A stretch of DNA of 14,662 nt from JBGPLH01 sp041486365 [NCBI: Thermodesulfobacteriota bacterium] (GTDB lineage: Bacteria; JAUYMQ01), in NCBI GenBank assembly GCA_041486365.1, contig JBGPLH010000047.1:1-14662 (forward strand), in the 5' to 3' direction. Each line of letters opens with the position of its first letter. The stretch's first letter is position 1. A model generated the notes under the pieces. It was not told the DNA's origin, searched no databases, and saw only the letters and a program-made list of their open reading frames with translations. The position numbers and the translations under genes were made by a program. Of the stretch, positions 14,082-14,662 are shown piece by piece.

Positions 14082-14101
14082 GGCGTCCGGGTCCGGACGC
14101 C
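14082..14101 (+). promoter_or_regulatory. Perfect 8-bp hairpin between gspF and gspG
   Basis: GGCGTCCG (14082-14089) pairs with CGGACGCC (14094-14101) around the loop GGTC, in the 108-base gap ahead of the pseudopilin gene. No T-tract follows, so it is more likely an mRNA stabiliser or processing site than a terminator; such structures could raise pseudopilin levels relative to the ATPase and platform (inference). Confidence 0.45.
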
Positions 14102-14151
14102 CGTGGAGGCGCGGCAGGGCCCGCCGATTCTAGGGCCGAAAAGGAGAAGCC

Positions 14152-14662
14152 ATGTTCAAGCATCCTGGAATCCTCACCACCGCCGACCGGGCGCGCGAGA
14201 GAGCCGGCGCGGGGGACGATCGCGGGTTCACCCTGATCGAGATCCTGATCGTGGTGGGCATCATCGCCGCACTCGCCTCCATGTTCCTGCCCAAGTACCT
14301 CGACGTGCAGAAGCGATCCGACCTCGCCATCGCGAAGGCCGAGCTGGCCACGCTTCGCACGTCGATCGTGATCTACAAGCAGGACACCGGGACCTACCCG
14401 AACGCGTCGGAAGACATCGTGACCACGGCGGACTGGAACAATTTCCTGCTGAGTAACCCCGGTGTTCCCAAGTGGAAGGGTCCCTACACCGATCGCGTGA
14501 CGGAGGACCCCTGGGGCCAGCCCTTCGTCTTCGGAAACCACTTCGACGAAACGGCCGATGGCGATCCGATCTCCTACTTGATGAGCTCCGGGCCCAATGG
14601 CGCCGTGGACACGACGGACTTCAGCGCCGATTCACCGGCAGGGGACGACATCATTGTGTTCC
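14152..14662 (+). CDS. gspG: Major pseudopilin GspG-like, class III signal (3' truncated)
   Basis: The frame is open from ATG 14152 to the window edge (170 full codons). AGGAG (14142-14146) sits five bases upstream. A prepilin peptidase site RG/FTLIE follows a 25-residue leader, with cleavage after Gly25 and the conserved Glu at mature position 5 (Glu30), then a hydrophobic helix (ILIVVGIIAALASMFL). The C-terminal part carries GspG signatures: KGPYTDRVTEDPWGQPF, then YLMSSGPNG and an Asp-rich run ending GDDIIVF, which resembles the calcium-binding C-terminus of GspG. It would form the pseudopilus that pushes substrates through the outer membrane in type II secretion. The leader is much longer than the usual 5-10 residues. 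It sits after the ATPase and platform genes, completing an E-F-G order. Confidence 0.92.
   Translation, partial: MFKHPGILTTADRARERAGAGDDRGFTLIEILIVVGIIAALASMFLPKYLDVQKRSDLAIAKAELATLRTSIVIYKQDTGTYPNASEDIVTTADWNNFLLSNPGVPKWKGPYTDRVTEDPWGQPFVFGNHFDETADGDPISYLMSSGPNGAVDTTDFSADSPAGDDIIVF

Overview
The window is very GC-rich, densely coded on the + strand only, and genes mostly overlap or sit a few bases apart. It looks like an uncultured, high-GC, diderm-type bacterium: there is a GspG-type pseudopilin with its ATPase and membrane platform, and a large hybrid sensor kinase. I cannot fix the phylum from the sequence; gene content and style would fit Candidatus Eisenbacteria-like, Acidobacteriota or Myxococcota-like lineages (inference only).

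Region A (1-6723) reads as one co-directional gene string. It opens with the 3' part of a WecA/MraY-type polyprenyl-phosphate sugar-1-phosphate transferase and closes with a phosphomannomutase/phosphoglucomutase, both of which suit cell-surface polysaccharide synthesis. Between them lies a six-gene cassette: an NTP_transf_5-type nucleotidyltransferase, a PqqD-like peptide-recognition protein, a radical SAM/SPASM enzyme, a 63-residue small protein with the look of a RiPP precursor (YxxP leader motif, three-Cys core, C-terminal Ser), an HPr-kinase-related kinase, and a soluble S26-type Ser/His peptidase. This is the most interesting part of the window: tailoring genes known from phosphorylated lasso-peptide loci are combined with a radical SAM/SPASM enzyme, and no lasso cyclase is seen in this window. 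Two GC-rich hairpins lie directly ahead of the precursor gene.

Region B (6850-11166) encodes a 1274-residue sensor kinase (REC-PAS-GAF-GAF-GAF-like-PAS-HisKA-HATPase followed by a degenerate GGDEF-like domain) and a single-domain response regulator.

Region C (11163-14662) encodes a secretion/pilus ATPase with an N-terminal MshEN-type domain, a GspF/PilC-type membrane protein and a GspG-type pseudopilin cut by the window edge. The response regulator overlaps the ATPase gene by four bases (ATGA), so the signalling and secretion genes are probably expressed together.

No gene-free stretch exceeds about 130 bases. I saw no tRNA, rRNA, insertion sequence, CRISPR array, convincing sigma-70 promoter or classic terminator with a T-tract.
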